64,000 bases of DNA, taken from the NCBI GenBank assembly GCA_037176725.1, contig JAZBRS010000060.1, positions 52,852,001 through 52,916,000 of the forward strand, given 5' to 3'. The notes beneath the pieces were generated by a model. The model had not been told where the DNA came from. It was given only the letters and a program-made list of their open reading frames with translations, and searched no databases. Shown here one piece after another: positions 11,746-23,450 of the stretch. Position numbers and translations under genes: made by a program. Each line of letters starts with the position of its first letter. Within the stretch, counting starts at the first letter, position 1. The stretch is from Posidonia oceanica (Eukaryota; Streptophyta; Magnoliopsida; Alismatales; Posidoniaceae).

Positions 11746-13087
11746 ATGATAAAAACCACAAATATATCAAAGCTATAGAAATGACTCTCCCTTGGAATCT
11801 GCATAATGATATGTCAATAAATCTCAATGCTCCCCCTAACTATATGAATCCAATGTAAAATATCAAAAATATATAATCTAAGTTTGACTTATACGCCCTC
11901 TTATGTTATATTAAGATGATAAGCTCAAAAACATAGCTTTGGAAAAACTATCCCTATTCTTCTTCCCCTTTTTGTCATAAGCAAAAAGAATAAAAGGCAT
12001 AAATCCAAAGAAATATAAGCAATATAAGAAAAAGCAATATCAAAAGGTAAATGATATTCAATAAGAATTATCAAAATCATCTTTATAAGGTAAATGATAT
12101 TCAATAGGCATTTAAATCAACTTTTATAAGTTTTTCAATAAAAATCATCAAAATCATCTTCAAAAAGTAACTGATATACAACAAGCATCCAAATCAACTT
12201 CTTATATATGAAAGATATTCAATAAGAATCAATAAAATCAAAATAATTTTTATTCAATCAAAAAACAACTTTTATGAGATATTCAATCAAAAATTAACTT
12301 CATATGGTAAATGATATGCATGAATATCAAGTTCATATGGCAAAATCAATTTTTATAAGATACCAATTGTTTGATCTATACCAATTTATTAGATCAATAG
12401 GCATCAATATCAAAAGATATTCAATAAGCATAAAAATTAAGATATTCAAAAAATCATGGTAAGCTCCCCCCTTACACTAATCTTGAGTAAAGAGAAAATT
12501 CAGATATTCAATATGCTCCCCTTATCATCAAGCATGGGTAAAGAATTTTTTTTTCATAAAACTCACTCTTTCAACAAGCATGTGTAAAAAGAATGGTTCA
12601 ATGAATAATCTGTACACATCATGGTAAAAGATGTATCATTAAAAACATAAGTACAAACTCAAACTTCAAGTTGTAATCTCAATAACATTATGAATAAAAT
12701 TTTGATCAAATAACAAGATACCAATAATCAGTATAATCATAAGCCATGGTTATTATTTCAAACATAAGATTAAAAATTTTGGTCAATAAATCAAAAATTC
12801 AAACTGCCAGTCATTTCGGTAGACCGACTCAGGCGATTTCAGTTGATTGGCCTAAAAACTGTAGACCGAATCAGTCAATAATTTTAAAACTGAGATAAAA
12901 TTGAAGGAATAATACCAATTGTTGACAATGTAAAATCATGACAAATGAATTGAGTGAAATTCCATCCAAATAATTAAAAATAATGATTAATCAATAAATT
13001 TAAAACAATTAAAATATCATTTTTAATGGAATTTCCAATATTTGTCAATGATTAATAGTCCAATGTTCCTTCTCCTTCTTGGAGAAA
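11746..13087. other. Internal copia DNA without coding capacity
   Basis: A very AT-rich stretch with many diverged copies of GGTAAATGATATTCAATAAG and TCAAAATCA-type units (about 12040-12430). No pol domain could be read on the minus strand. The expected pol genes appear deleted and replaced by low-complexity sequence. Confidence 0.6.
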
Positions 13088-14056
13088 TCAAATACCTACA
13101 TTAAGTAGAGATTTTGGTACCCACTTTATCTTGGATCCAAATGAGTTAGTCTTAGGAATCATCTCATTTTTCATTTTAGGAATCCATTTTCCTTTTTCTA
13201 CATTTTTAATGATAAATTCATATTTGTCATTATCTTTGGCTCTAACAAAACTATTTTCATTAAGAATAACCTTTCTATGCACATTTTTATCTCTATGTAT
13301 CCTTACATCAAAAGATTTCTCTTCAAGTGTAAACTTATTAACATCATTAAGCAAACTTTCACTTTTGACTTTCAATGATGCAATATCATTTTCTATAATA
13401 TCAATTTTATCTTTCATAATGTTTAACTCATTTTTCAAAATATTATTTTCTACTTCAAATGCTTTATTTGTACTTCTCAATTCATCATTTTCATTTGAAA
13501 TTAATTCCTTTACAAGAGATATACCAATAAAGCTTTTGCTTATACTCTGGTATTTACCATTCAAAGATTTATATTTCAAATAAAGCTCATTAAAAGCATC
13601 AAGTAAATCATCCATAGAAAAGTCTTTAATATTTTTTAAAGATGAAACCTCTCTAGATGTAGCCATAAAGCATGAGTGAGCTACTTCACCATCGGATGAA
13701 CTTTCTCATACTTGACATGTTCCTTCATGAGTAACTTCTAAAATATGCCATGCTTCATTAGATGTGTTACAATTTGAGATATGATTGAATTGATCTTCAC
13801 TAATAGCACAAAATAGAGTATTTAGTCTCTTTGCATCTAAAATAGCTGATTTCTTCTCATTTTCATTCTATTTCTTATAATCCTTCTTACTAGGAGTATA
13901 TCCATTTATAACAATATCCCATCAATCAAGATCAACAAATTTAAGATAAATTTACATTCTACACTTTCAATAATTATAATTATTTCCATCAAAAAATGGT
14001 GGTCTATAAATACTTTGTCCCTTTACAATATTAGTGTTAAATGAATAAGAAGTCAT
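13088..14056 (-). pseudogene. copia gag remnant
   Basis: From an ATG at 14056 the frame opens with the N-terminal pattern of copia gag proteins (KGQSIYRPPFFDG, then NYNY and RM) but is stopped by TGA and TAA codons. A later segment reads AILDAKRLNTLFCAISEDQF and AWHILEVTHEGTCQV, also typical of copia gag. The last 192 codons (13088-13666) form an open Lys/Asn/Glu-rich stretch with heptad spacing, probably coiled coil, like the C-terminal half of these gags. It begins right after an apparent internal deletion. No CCHC knuckle is seen. It cannot make a functional gag as it stands. Confidence 0.7.
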
Positions 14057-14093
14057 ATCTAGAAGATGGCTAAGTCTTATCCTAGATGAACAA

Positions 14094-14108
14094 GACTCTG
14101 ATACAAAC
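14094..14108 (-). promoter_or_regulatory. Primer-binding site of the copia element
   Basis: In element sense GTTTGTATCAGAGTC follows the 5' LTR directly. TATCAGAG is the hallmark of the initiator-Met tRNA PBS (TGGTATCAGAGC). The flanking bases have drifted. Confidence 0.75.
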
Positions 14109-15197
14109 TGTTAGGATTTTAGGACTTCACTAGAGGGAGATGAATAGTGAATTTACAGAATTTAAGTTCACTTTAATAATTTTAAGCAACTAGCAAGTAA
14201 ATGAGTAGAATAGAGGAGTTGAAACTTAAATAATAAACATGCAAAGAAGGGGATGAGAGAAATTGAAATACTCAGAGGATTTATAGTGGTTTAATCTCCC
14301 CGGCTTAGTCCACTTCTCGAGAACCCCTTCAGAGTTACCTTAAACTAATCTTATTCCGAGCCAAGATCCTGCCGTTACACCCTTGACGAATCCTCGCCAA
14401 GCCCTGCAAAAACCGTGGTTCCCCTTCTCACGACCGGAAAAGAACTTAAGCTAGAAACAGAAGATTATAACTCTTTTCTATATCTCCCAAATCATTTTTG
14501 GCAAGATGGAAAGGATGCTCTTTTACTTGGGAAATATATCTAAAAGATAGGAATGGAATGCTTAAGGAGAATGATGTGAATGAAGCTCTACAAAGTGTGT
14601 TTGATGTGCAATAAGCTTGGGATTACCTCTCTTCCTAAACATGGGTTTAGGAGTGACATATATATAGGAATGAGCTAATTTAATCACATGTTAAACACCT
14701 ATAATTTCCTCTCTAACGTTCACTAACGGCTACTGATTTGGTATGCCAAAATGAATTGGTCGACCGAAAATCACAACGGTCGGATACTTCGGTATACCGA
14801 AATGTTTTCGATGTACCGAACGTATTCTCGGTTGTGAGCTCAGACATCATAGATTTCGGTATACTGAAATGTCCTATTTTAGCCCTATAATGAATGTAAT
14901 CAATGAATGGTTTGTTTTGGACCTAAGGCACTATAGGGGTGTTTGGGAGATAATTATAAGTTCCTAGAATACAACATATTGCATTTTCATAACTCTTTAA
15001 TTACATAGAACTTGGTCTCCAATCTTCAATATATTTAACTTGAATTGCCTTGATCTTCCTCATTAATTTCTTCTTTGCCAATCTCACATTCTTCTTTTTC
15101 AAAAGTCTATGAGAACTCTTCTTTGACCTAATAAGAAAGTTAGCACACAAATATGTTTTGTTATTATCAAAGCTGAGATGAGACAATTTTACCAACA
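14109..15197 (-). repeat. 5' LTR of the copia element
   Basis: 1089 bp, homologous to 10621-11726 with the same TGTTGG...CCTAACA ends in element sense. The right-hand target duplication GAAGC follows at 15198-15202. The PBS lies on its inner side. Confidence 0.9.
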
Positions 15198-15202
15198 GAA
15201 GC

Positions 15203-15590
15203 CACATTCGTGTAAGGCCGCGAGCACCCAAAACACAACCATGCAACCACTTAAAGTTCAAGTGGCTCATACAAGTGGAGATCAGCCGCCAAGGCTCGCC
15301 AACAAACCACCACAACCCAGGTTAAACCCTCAGTACCTCCTCCAGGGTCCACACACCATCTCATCCTCAAACACCAAAACACAGCATCCAATTCAAGCTG
15401 CAACGCCAGATCCACTTAAATGCAGCTTCAGTCCTAGGTCCAATATATTGAATTTTACGTGCAAGGAATATGTTTAAGCAAAACGCGGCAGCAATACGTG
15501 GTGGAAAAACACGCAAGTAATACACGACTGATCTATAAATCTAGATTAAATATCTGACCTAAAATACTGTCAAAAATTTGGGTCATTACA
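15203..15590 (-). mobile_element. LTR-like sequence, right part
   Basis: Continuation of the block at 8932-10620 after the copia insertion. In minus sense it would start TGTAATGACCCAAATTT at 15590. Non-coding. See the left part for the caveats. Confidence 0.35.
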
Positions 15591-16449
15591 TCAAAACCAA
15601 AATTTCCCACTAAAAGACAACATTCCCACTACACATTTCATGTCAGTATCTTCTCCATTGATATCCCAGCACTCTTTATAAAAAATATCCACTCATTCAT
15701 AGCAACTGGTTTATAAAAAATATCCCAAGAAGCAACAGTAAGCATGAATAGTTTCTTCAATGGTTCAATCATTTCTCTCCAGGCAAGCGTATGGTAATTC
15801 ATTTTCCTTTTGTTGATCACCAAGATGCCTTCTCCATGTATCATTGTGCAATTTATAGTTCAGGACCTAGACACACCAAATAATTTGTTAAACTTAGGGT
15901 ATTGAGAATATGAGATGGTACAAGTATGTTTTCCTAATTTTACATTCTTGTCATCAAAAGCAGCCGTCAATCAATTGAAATGGCTTTTGAAATGATGATA
16001 TGATTTGGGCAAATAAATGGACAGGCATACCTAATTCAGAATTCATGTAGTATGGCAGGGACAATTAATGGAAGAATGAGTGTTGATTTGCCCTTGTCTT
16101 TTAGCCTTCTGATAGAATATATACATTGTTTTCATTATTCAATGGTAAATTGATTTTTCAGTTGTGGAATTTGCCCTTGTCCTTTAGCCTTCTGATAGAA
16201 TATATACATTCTTTTCATTATTCAGTTCCTTGGAGAACCATATACAAACAATGAAGTCATCTTTTTCAAAAGTCTATAATTGTTCTAACCTAGTAAAGCT
16301 TTATTGCATGCTTAAATCATGGAAAGCATGCCAAATTTGGAGTCTAGTTTTACTTGCAGTAGAAAAGTAAAACGGACCCATTTTTTTAATTGTTTCAAAT
16401 CATTCTCTTGAAAGTTCAAGAATATAGACCTTATATTCAATATATGTGC
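15591..16449. other. AT-rich DNA without gene
   Basis: No reading frame of interest. It contains the 83-bp duplication at 16087-16223 and ends in a pyrimidine-poor stretch and a possible splice acceptor (ATGTGCAG, ending about 16450) that leads into the Myb/SANT-like fragment. Confidence 0.5.
16087..16223 (+). repeat. Direct duplication, 83-bp period
   Basis: A 54-bp segment starting TTTGCCCTTGTC and containing GATAGAATATATACATT occurs at 16087 and again at 16170, with only two or three differences. Confidence 0.85.
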
Positions 16450-17011
16450 AGCGTGAGCCACTCTGTGAGAAGTTTAGATACAAGGGTGTCAAGTTTGCTG
16501 AGCAGTATAGGTGGCTATTTGAGGGCAACATAGCAACTGGACAACACACCTTCATCCCTGGGTCAGAAAAACCTCCCCAGGAAACATTCAAGGAGGAGGT
16601 AGAAGCTGACACTGCTACCTACCCTCCAAGCTCAACAATACAAGGTCCCAGATCACCCATTATGAATGACACGCCAAGAGCATCTGTCTCGTTTGAACCC
16701 AATGCAACACGGACTTGTAAAAGGAGCAAAGTTGGGGACAAGGCTGCTACGGTTAGCCGTCTGGACTCTGTGGGCTCCTTCATTGACGAAATGCATGATG
16801 CGAAGGTGAATTCAACACTAGCTAAATGTCTGGAATTACTTCGTGCCGATGGCGTTGATCCAACTTCTGATCTTTGGACTTTTGCAATGATGCACTTCGA
16901 GAAACAAACAGTAAGGGAGTTATGAGTGGGAATTGATCCACCGAAACAAAGGGTGAAGTGGTTGAATATGTATTATGAATATTTCAAGAAAGGTATCAAT
17001 ATCAATATTTG
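16450..17011 (+). pseudogene. Myb/SANT-like domain protein, C-terminal fragment
   Basis: Preceded by a splice-acceptor-like ATGTGCAG. The frame then reads FRYKGVKFAEQYRWLFEGNIATGQ, the segment that follows the Myb/SANT-like DNA-binding domain in plant proteins related to PIF/Harbinger transposon ORF1. A Ser/Thr/Pro-rich linker follows, then a C-terminal helix-rich end (SLAKCLELLRADG-like, LWTFAMMHFEKQTVREL). A TGA at 16923-16925 interrupts it. The same frame continues with VGIDPPKQRVKWLNMYYEYF for about 28 more codons, so this looks like a premature stop. No DNA-binding domain exon was found upstream and no Harbinger transposase nearby, so it is probably a dead fragment. The family call is from pattern recognition. 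Confidence 0.55.
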
Positions 17012-18904
17012 AGGAGATATTTATCTGTAGTTTGTACCTTGATTTCATCGTTACTTGGTGTTGGTTGTGGTTGTTGTTCGGTGTTGCTGTGTAGCACGTT
17101 GATGCTATGTCTATCATTGTTGTTGTGTCTAACTTTATCGTTGTTGTCTTTCACCATCTTTGCTTTCACTAGCTGCTTTATGTAAAAATTGGTTCATGTA
17201 TTATGACTGTTACTTGTGAATGGAGTTTGTCATTATGTTGTGACTGTTGTGATTTCCCTTTTTATATGTGATATGATGTTTATATGTTGTGTTGTGATAA
17301 TGGAAAATTTCACTCACTATATATGTTATATGTCGCATGAATCTAAGGGGCTGCAGTCATTGGTAGGTATTCATGCAGCTATTTGTTTTGGCAATATTCA
17401 ATTGCTAGCTTTCAACGTATTAACTGTGGAGTGGACATTTCATTCAATTGTTGGCTTAATATGTTGGTTTGTTTTTTGCAAGGATTTCTTGTCCATTGAC
17501 ATGCCAGCTGATGGTTTGGTTCTAGTTTGTTTCTTGCAAGGAATTTGTACAGCTTCACTCTTGGTGCTCTCTTAATTTGTACATTGGAATTTTTGTCCGT
17601 TTTAATTATTGGTTCTTTTTAACACTGCATATGTAAAAATAGATGTAACTGCATATGTTGGATTGGAAACTTTTACAATTTAACTGCATAAGCTAATCAA
17701 ACCATTCTTTAGTATCTTTCTATTTGTGCCAATGAGGCAGTCCTCTCTTAAATTTGGCAACAGATTCTCCTGGTAACCGATATGAATTGTTGGAAACCTA
17801 TTTCCTTATCAACATAACAATCTATTGTAGCAGTCTTATTCTGCCATTTCTTATGATGCTACACATTAGTTTTTCTGGATAGGATAAACTAAAAATCAAG
17901 CCTGGTTAGGAACTAAAGTAAACTATATATTACTTTATGATTGTGTTACTCTCAAGGTGATCGTCAATTGTGGTTTCACTCTAACAGTTATCTGCAGATA
18001 GCCATTGTTTAGATCAGTACATATACTGCAGAATGCAATAAAAAGGTTGTGTTACATTGGATGAGCCTTACTTGTGAATTTGTTTTCAAGGAGGACTAAT
18101 CAGAATTTTAATTTTACCATTCACATGGCATTCACTTTCATGGCATAATACCCTACTATACTAAAATAATCTCATATATCTTCAGGGGGGAGAGAGCCTT
18201 CTGTAGCGCGGAATGTAGATACCAACATATAACAAAAGAAGTTCGAGAAAAAAACGTTTCTGAAGTGTTGAAGCCTTACTGTTTTGCCTCTCCTTGCCCA
18301 GCTCCTTTTCTCCATGCAGTTGGTCTTGCAACAGCTTGATTATCATATACACTCAAACAATACTAAAAAATAGAGAAACAAAATCAGAATTGGCATAAAC
18401 GTGAATATGTTTTATCACCAGCATAAGCAAATTACCCATCTTCTTGCAAGGCTAGAGCCAGTAGAGAGATATATTTTGGATGAAAATGGTTCAAGGTTTA
18501 CATATACTAATGCCATACCCCAATGCGATTTGAAACAGGTTTAGTTGACAAGTAACAGATTAACATTAATAATAAGGCTGCCTCTAGAAGTCTTTTGTTA
18601 TCAGATTGCAAGGGGTTTCTGGCTTTTGAGGGGAAGGTGTAAAAACAGACGTATATGTAAAAACCGATGTAACTGCATATGTACATTTAGATGTTACTGA
18701 CAGTTTACAGATTCTCAAACACCATCAGGTTTCCTATCAAATCCATATCCCAATTACAACCCACAGAACATGCGCTCCAATCCTGTGGATTGGCAACCTG
18801 TTTTGAACAGAAGCTTACAGAAGCTTAAAAACTAGAATGCTTAAAACTGAGCTAGAGTACTTCATGGGCAAAAAACACAAATATCTAAATTGAGCTAGAG
18901 TACA
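17012..18904. other. Intergenic AT-rich DNA
   Basis: Nothing supported. One 119-codon hydrophobic frame at 17216-17575 lacks any recognisable domain and sits in T-rich sequence. TATGTAAAAATAGATGTAACTGCATATG (in part, 17630) and a similar AAACCGATGTAACTGCATATG stretch (18660) are diverged repeats of each other. Confidence 0.5.
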
Positions 18905-19564
18905 TCATAGACATTTATGTACAGAAATATCTAAACGAACAAAGACTGAAACTAATACTATTAATTGGAGTGCAACTCCCATAAACACCTCAAGAATTGT
19001 CACCCATATGATGAACAAGGCAACTAAGACGACATAACGATTAAACCTTCGTCGACTCTTACACTCAACATCCAACCTTGACATTTTAGCAGAAGTCCTT
19101 TGGTTGATGCCCACTTGACGTTTCTCAAATTCTTCAAGGGACGTATTGCATACGTCACATGTCTTGGCAACATCGTCTACCTTGGACTGAAATTTCTCCC
19201 TACAAATACACCTTGAGCCCGATTCACTCCTTTGGGCTAATCCAAGAGGAACTATTGCGGGGGCATTTACAGCCTATGGGGCAACCACGGGACGACGCAG
19301 GAAAGGGGGATTGTTCTGGGATTCCTCCTCAGGGATGGTTGGTGCCACCAACATATGGATGATTCCGGAAATGCTTCTTCCAATAGGGTCTAGAATACCC
19401 ATCTCATCCTCCCAAACCCAAAACATCTTCTCTTCACATTGTTGGGCACACTTGTAGAAGGCCCTCCCTGGATTGGTGTGAGTATGCAAAATCAATCGTT
19501 GTGTGGAGAAGCCGCAAAAGCAATCAACCCTTCTGATTGCGCCCCCAAAGGACATTGCTGCCAC
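18905..19564 (-). pseudogene. GRF-type zinc-finger protein with C-terminal membrane segment, one premature stop
   Basis: One continuous 220-codon frame from ATG at 19564. Residues ~15-55 form a GRF zinc finger: CFCGFSTQRLILHTH, NPGRAFYKC and FWVWEDE, with the paired Cys and the NPGR box characteristic of PF06839. A single TAG near 19277 interrupts the frame. The same frame continues with a Cys/Lys-rich, coiled-coil-like part and ends in a hydrophobic segment (VVLVALFIIWVTILEVF), a likely membrane anchor. Plant proteins with an N-terminal GRF finger and a C-terminal hydrophobic tail are common and often repeat-associated. GRF fingers bind single-stranded nucleic acid in better-studied proteins. 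The function here is unknown. The single stop makes it a young pseudogene or a truncated 96-residue protein. Confidence 0.7.
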
Positions 19565-21355
19565 TTATATAGTTAAGAGATTGAAACAATCAATAAGTGA
19601 ATATGAAATTTCATCAACAAAACAATCATACACAATAACTGAAAACATACAACTAATAAATAAATCATACACAAAACAGATGTCATGACAATCATACACA
19701 AAACAGAATTCAACACAAACAATTATACATGGAATTTAACACGGTAATTATACATGTGTTTATCATAAAGGAAAAATTTTCCATGCATATAGACTATAGA
19801 GTACCAATTATAATTTATATTTTAATTCAATTTTTAAACATAAGCAATCAATTCATGGCAAAACAATTTACAAATATTGTCTATTAATTAGGAAATAAGT
19901 AAGAAGTACCTAGCAATAGTGTTCACATGACTGAAATAAGCATACACCCATTAGCCACATGTAAATGATAATTACTACTTACAGTTGAATATGACAGCTT
20001 CAATATGACAGTTTACAGAAACCCAAAAAACTACTCCTACACTTGGATGAAACCCAAAAAACCGTCAAAAATGTTCTATTTAGTAGATAGGATCGTTTAC
20101 AAAATCAGCATCCTTATAATATCATAGGAATAAGGTCATATAAAATTTAATAGATAGGATTGTTCATATAAAACTACTCCTACACCTGGATGAAACCCAT
20201 ACCAAAGAAAATGTTCTATTTATGGATCAATTGATTTCACAACATCCCTGGTGAAGAATATGACAATTTACAGATTCTCAAACAACATCCTTATCATATC
20301 ACAGGAATAAGGTCATATAAAATTTTAGTAGATAGGATCGTTTACAGATTTCAATATGACAGTTTACAGAAACAAGGCAACTAGGCAGTGCAAACAAACC
20401 CTTACCTGATCGAGTTGGTAAACCCAAAAAAACCAAACGGAAACCCGCAGCTCAGTAAAAAGGGAGAGAACTCGACGCACCCACGATCCACACCAGATTT
20501 CTGCAAAGAGGAAAAACAAGGATTTACTTCCATTTTCGTAGCTATGGAAAACCTAAAAAAAAAAAACGCAAAATCAAACTGATGCGGATCGTCTTGCCTT
20601 GTGGGGAGAGGGGGATAATGGGGGATCGTCTTGCCTGATGGGGTGGGGAGAGGAGGATCTGCTTGTTTATGCTTTCCAGATCGTCGGAGGGCATTATCCG
20701 GGACGAGCTGCATCGAGGACGCTGCCATGCCTGGTGGAAAACAAACGCCGCTCTGTCTTGGAGTCACGTCTTCTGGGAGCATCGTGTGAATAAAAAGCAT
20801 GCTACAGAGTCACTCTATTTCGGCACTCGGTGAATAAAGAGGGCAAACAAACGCGACCTATGACTACTTCGCGTTGCCAGCATTTATCCCGTAGGTGCAT
20901 TGGACAAGAAGGGAGGAAGGAAGAGGAACCGAGAAACCCATTTCATCAGACATCTTTCTCCATGCTCCTTAGGATCTGTTATTTTGCTCTGGCACCAAAT
21001 TTGGAAGAGAACCAAACTTACGTACAACAGAATACTGAAAGGATGCAAAGAAAGCCAAAAGAAAGAACTAATTCTATTCAATACTTCTCAGAATAAAAAA
21101 CAACTTACCACTTTGGAGAAAATAACCCCTACGTAAAAGCAACTGACACCTAAGACTTTTTTTTTTTTTTTTTTAAACGGTTAGCGTGACACCTAGGACA
21201 TTTGACCACGTTGTAACAGACATGGGTTTACACCCACACTTGGACACCTACACGAGTAATTGAAAAATCTACACTAGATATAGAAGCGCCGGTCCGACCA
21301 CTCCGGTGGTGTTAGAAGTCACAATAGACGTCAAACACTCCCCCCCACATGCTAT
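19565..21355. other. Intergenic DNA with local duplications
   Basis: No gene supported. 20020-20350 holds a ~143-bp duplication (ACTACTCCTACAC followed by GGATGAAACCCA, and CATAGGAATAAGGTCATATAAAATTT). 20590-20650 has repeated GGGGATCGTCTTGCCT. A 16-base T run with short purine flank lies near 21160. ORFs at 20402-20800 and 20830-21096 show no domain and no codon bias. Confidence 0.5.
20020..20350 (+). repeat. ~143-bp tandem duplication
   Basis: CTACTCCTACACTTGG at 20031 recurs as CTACTCCTACACCTGG at 20174. The downstream segments with ATAAGGTCATATAAAATTT and GATAGGATCGTTTACA also recur. The copies are diverged by small indels. Confidence 0.6.
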
Positions 21356-21512
21356 AAATTAAAATATCCACGTCAACATGATGCATGTGTAGTCTCATAT
21401 GCAACGTCACTTGCTTGACTAATTCGGGGCCTTTTGGGACTCACATGTCATGATATTTCATCACCACCTTGTCAAATGTAACTGCCGTGACTTCTGTTGC
21501 ACGAAGCCAAAT
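21356..21512 (+). repeat. Direct repeat left of the O-methyltransferase pseudogene
   Basis: About 157 bp beginning AAATTAAAATATCCACGTC, containing CTTGACTAATTCGGGGC and TTTTGGGACTCA, and ending CACGAAGCCAAAT. It is about 90% alike to 23870-24013 plus the sequence resuming after the LINE at 29503. Confidence 0.85.
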
Positions 21513-22387
21513 TGTTGGCGAAAAGTCCAATGCATTGAATGCTTTTGCATCTACAGTCACTGGTTCAAACGTGATGTATAATGAAATGAAGACACCCAAT
21601 GGTTATTGAGTTGGTCATACCTATAGGACCATCTCTTCGCATGTGTTTGTGTATATGTTATGGAACAGTTCTAATTAAAACATAGTTCACTCGGTACATT
21701 CTAATTAGAGGATTATAGATTCGAATTCTAATAAATATAGAGCTTAAAAAAATAAAAAAAACAACTCTAATTGACAAGGTGATCAATCATATGATGAATA
21801 ACTTCATTATTCGAAATGCCATGGAATAATAAGAAACAAACAAGTTATTGCTTAGTGGTTGATAAATGGTGGTCACCGCTTGACATGAAATCCATCAAAT
21901 TAGTTCCGTTGGTGTTTCCTAGTATCTAAACGATGATGAATTAAGCTCCCATGCACAATTTCAAACACAAAGCAGTAAAGGTAATTTGCACCTTGGAGTG
22001 TATAGATGTTGCAAAAGTGGCTATTTTCTACGTGTCTATCAAAATTCAATTCCTGAGCTTTTATAACCATGAACTTTCTCACTTGGTCTCTTCACAAGCT
22101 TATAGGCCGACATGGATTTTCGATGACCTTATAAATTTAACAAAAGCAAAATCCGTGACCTTTTTCTTGATATTTTTGACTCTATGAAGATCCATCAAAT
22201 TCCTTATCCAAATTAGACTCTTGGAAACTTTTGCTCAATCACTGAGGGGTGCTAATTGTTATGCATCACACTCTATATTAGTATTATAGAGTTTATCGTT
22301 CTTCTGTTTTTTCTGTTTTTGAAGTCTTGAAGTGGAGATTTACGATGAACTGATAACGACATAATAGGTCAAATATTTGTTCTTTAC
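21513..22387. other. Non-coding DNA 3' of the O-methyltransferase pseudogene
   Basis: AT-rich. I searched it on the minus strand for the fourth O-methyltransferase exon (WI-HDW motif and C-terminus) and did not find it. No other gene seen. Confidence 0.55.
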
Positions 22388-23450
22388 CTTCATGAATATG
22401 GCATCTCCTCCGCTTGGAACACTTTCGAACATGTTTCCACCCACATGCTCTATTCCTGAATAAAACCAATATAGGCATACAAACAAAGAATCAGAGCAAC
22501 AATCCACATGAAAGAAAGATGTATCACCGGGTAGAAGCAGTTTTTGCAAGTCTTTATATTAAGAAGATCAAAGCCGTAATGGCAAAGATTTGAACTCATC
22601 GTTACACATTACCTTCCATAGCCGGGGCATCTGCGATAACATGGGGGGAGATCGAAGTTGATTCCCTTGATCGATGATCATGTTGAGGGTGGCTCCGACG
22701 CCACCTCCGATGTCGACAATCGTGTTGAGACCCTTGAATCCGGTATAGGCTTCGAGGATCTTCTTCATGGTGATGGTGGATTGGTTGGACATGCCGGTGT
22801 TAAAGACTTTGTTAAACCTCAAATCCTTCCCGCTGTACTCGAAGAGCGTCATTCCATACGCCTTGTTGAACGGAGTTCCTCCGTCGATCACCGCATCCTT
22901 TAGGTAATACCTGCGATATACATAAGATTTTTGTTTTTCTTATAACGACCAACACCTTACTAGTTGATCACTGAGTGATTATTGGAAACTATATACCATG
23001 AGATCGATCGATCTTTCGAGCTTATACATGCATGTATCACCATATGAATCGTCGTCTTACCAGCTTTCCATAAGAACTTTGTCCTGGCGCGTGAGGCAGA
23101 GTGCAGCGTACGAGACACCGTCCTCGTTCCTGGTGAGATACTTGCATACGGGCGCCGCACCGTACCGTCTAGTGACGGTGCCATCCTCGTTGGTCTCAAG
23201 AGCGTAGGTGAAGATCTCGTAGCTGGCAAGAAGGCGAAGTATGCGATCAAGCATGATGGGGGCGTCAGGGTTCGCGATCTCAAGCTTCGCGGCGATCTCT
23301 TGTGTCGAGAGGAATCTGCCAGGATCGGCCTTGACAAGGACTTCAAGGACGCCGAGCTCGATGGCGGCCTTGAGTGTCATGGGGAGGACGGAGAAGCTGC
23401 TGGGCGTAGAGGCATGCCTCTTGTTCCGCCTTGTTTTCCGAAGATCCCAT
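22388..23450 (-). pseudogene. COMT-type O-methyltransferase, three of four exons, frameshifted
   Basis: Caffeic-acid-type SAM-dependent O-methyltransferase. Exon 1 runs 23450-23061 from [19 protein letters not shown] and holds the dimerisation part ([36 protein letters not shown]). Exon 2 runs 22910-22613 with [17 protein letters not shown] and the SAM-binding loop [14 protein letters not shown]. Exon 3 runs 22455-22388 with IEHVGGNMFESVPSGGDAIFMK. All introns have GT-AG ends (GTAAG at 23060, CAG at 22911, GTAATG at 22612, CAG at 22456), and the phase across exons 1 and 2 restores the codon for Trp. Defects: a shift in exon 1 near 23400, two shifts late in exon 2, one extra residue in exon 3, and no exon 4, which would carry the catalytic His and the substrate pocket. 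It therefore cannot be active. The family is certain; the original substrate cannot be told. Confidence 0.88.

Larger units (their letters stand above)
10621..15197 (-). mobile_element. Deleted, non-autonomous Ty1/copia element
   Basis: Two direct LTRs (10621-11726 and 14109-15197) flank only 2.4 kb of internal DNA. A 5-bp target duplication GAAGC lies at 10616-10620 and 15198-15202, which proves the insertion limits. The primer-binding site next to the right LTR and the polypurine tract next to the left LTR show minus orientation. Only a broken gag remains. Protease, integrase, reverse transcriptase and RNase H are absent, so movement would need proteins in trans. Confidence 0.92.

Noticed and set aside
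8932..15590. Complete solo LTR with target duplication around the copia insertion
   Set aside because: The flanks (TGCGT on the left, TCAAA on the right) do not match, so completeness is not supported; kept only as a tentative LTR-like block.
17216..17575. 119-codon hydrophobic ORF as a membrane protein gene
   Set aside because: T-rich sequence gives hydrophobic codons by chance; no domain, no splice partner and no promoter features.
20402..21136. Overlapping ORFs of 65-132 codons
   Set aside because: Mutually overlapping on both strands, no recognisable motif, interrupted by simple repeats.
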